Part shown: positions 33,803-34,403 of the stretch, piece by piece
Numbering within the stretch: the stretch's first letter is position 1
How the letters are laid out: the number at the start of each line of letters is the position of its first letter
Notes under the pieces: model-generated
Seen by the model: only the letters and a program-made list of their open reading frames with translations
Database searches by the model: none
Told to the model about the DNA's origin: nothing
Translations under genes and position numbers: made by a program
Assembly: GCA_030153045.1 (NCBI GenBank)
Contig: JASLID010000070.1
Coordinates: forward strand, 1-34,403
Reading direction: 5' to 3'
DNA: 34,403 nucleotides
Origin: Flavobacterium sp.
GTDB lineage: Bacteria > Bacteroidota > Bacteroidia > Flavobacteriales > Flavobacteriaceae

Positions 33803-34403
33803 ATGCAAGCACATGAGATAGATTACCATATTTATGGTGAAGAGATGCAATACGTAGAAATCGAATTGGATCCGCAAGAAGTTGTTGTTGCCGAAGCCGG
33901 TAGCTTTATGATGATGGAAAACGGAATCAAGATGGAAACTATTTTTGGTGACGGATCAGGTCAACAATCAGGAATGCTGGGTAAATTATTAAGCGCTGGA
34001 AAACGTGTATTAACTGGGGAAAGTTTATTCATGACAGCTTATGTAAATCAAGATAGTGGAAAACGCAAAGTGTCATTCGCTTCTCCATATCCAGGGAAAA
34101 TTGTTGCTCTAGACTTAACAAAATACCAAGGAAAATTTATTTGTCAAAAGGATTCTTTTTTGTGTGCTGCTAAGGGAGTTTCTGTTGGAATAGAATTTTC
34201 AAGAAAATTAGGTCGTGGTCTTTTTGGAGGAGAAGGCTTTATCATGCAAAAAATTGAAGGAGACGGAATGGCATTCGTTCACTCTGGCGGAACATTAGCG
34301 CGTAAAGAATTGCAACCAGGAGAAGTTTTAAAAGTAGATACGGGTTGTATCGTTGGATTTACCAAAGATGTTGATTACGACATTGAATTCATTGGTGGAA
34401 TTA
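33803..34403 (+). CDS. TIGR00266/AIM24 family protein, 3' end outside window
   Basis: The frame opens at ATG 33803 behind an A-rich leader and runs to the window end without a stop (200 residues seen). MQAHEIDYHIYGEEMQYVEIEL, VVVAEAGSFMMMENGIKMETIFG, GESLFMTAYVN and AFVHSGGTLARKEL are characteristic of the TIGR00266 (AIM24-like) family, glycine-rich beta-sheet proteins of unclear role. The 91-base gap before it presumably holds its promoter; no clear box was picked out. Confidence 0.9.
   Translation, partial: MQAHEIDYHIYGEEMQYVEIELDPQEVVVAEAGSFMMMENGIKMETIFGDGSGQQSGMLGKLLSAGKRVLTGESLFMTAYVNQDSGKRKVSFASPYPGKIVALDLTKYQGKFICQKDSFLCAAKGVSVGIEFSRKLGRGLFGGEGFIMQKIEGDGMAFVHSGGTLARKELQPGEVLKVDTGCIVGFTKDVDYDIEFIGGI

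Overview
The window is AT-rich chromosomal DNA of a Bacteroidota bacterium, most likely Flavobacterium or a close relative. The signs are TAnnTTTG-type -7 promoter boxes, A-rich leaders in place of Shine-Dalgarno sites, and typical flavobacterial genes (fused alpha/beta E1 dehydrogenase, GxxExxY protein, DUF3703, DCC-family protein, MutS2 without a visible Smr domain). No rRNA or canonical tRNA gene and no CRISPR array was seen.

Layout. (1) 1-3399, plus strand: the end of an operon for a VOC-like protein (cut by the window edge), an SRPBCC-like protein, an FAD-linked oxidase and a HisC-like PLP enzyme. An IS4/Tn5-type transposase remnant follows. (2) 3662-16426: an RNA-repair island. Minus strand: a 240-aa protein of unknown function, a tRNA-like RNA, Hen1 3'-terminal RNA methyltransferase, a stand-alone Pnkp-type RNA ligase, a T4-type polynucleotide kinase/HAD phosphatase, a second and circularly permuted tRNA-like RNA resembling YrlA Y RNAs, an RlaP/YcgL-type nucleotidyltransferase, two AT-rich orphan genes around a broken rlaP start, an intact RlaP nucleotidyltransferase and a probable beta-propeller protein. 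Plus strand, divergent: an HD-family hydrolase, a POT-like transporter and a WYL-domain regulator. (3) 16932-20629: a LecA-like lectin-domain protein and a c-type-haem protein. (4) 20701-34403: mostly housekeeping and general genes (E1 dehydrogenase, 2OG/Fe(II)-type oxygenase, GxxExxY protein inside an inverted repeat, SUI1/YciH, a tight operon of nucleoside phosphorylase to a cytosolic binding protein, transglutaminase-like protein, HMA protein, DUF3703, Ung, MutS2, DCC protein, and a TIGR00266 protein cut by the window end).

How the island may work. Hen1, ligase and kinase/phosphatase together can heal the ends of cleaved RNA (tRNA is the classic substrate), rejoin them and mark the 3' end by 2'-O-methylation. 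The two RlaP-like nucleotidyltransferases and the HD enzyme could supply further end processing. Two nearly identical 21-bp dyads, at 12460-12480 and 13512-13532, lie upstream of hen1 and inside the divergent 240-aa/HD promoter region, so one regulator, perhaps the WYL protein, probably controls all three transcription units.

The most unusual point is that the locus also encodes two RNAs that imitate tRNA in different ways. The RNA at 12549-12740 (minus) has an acceptor stem, D-arm and T-arm in normal order, but about 120 nt of other structure replaces the anticodon region. The RNA at 8895-8977 (minus) has T-arm, short acceptor-like stem and D-arm in permuted order, closed by a 10-bp stem. 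Neither was checked against a database or by a folding program; both come from reading base pairing by eye.
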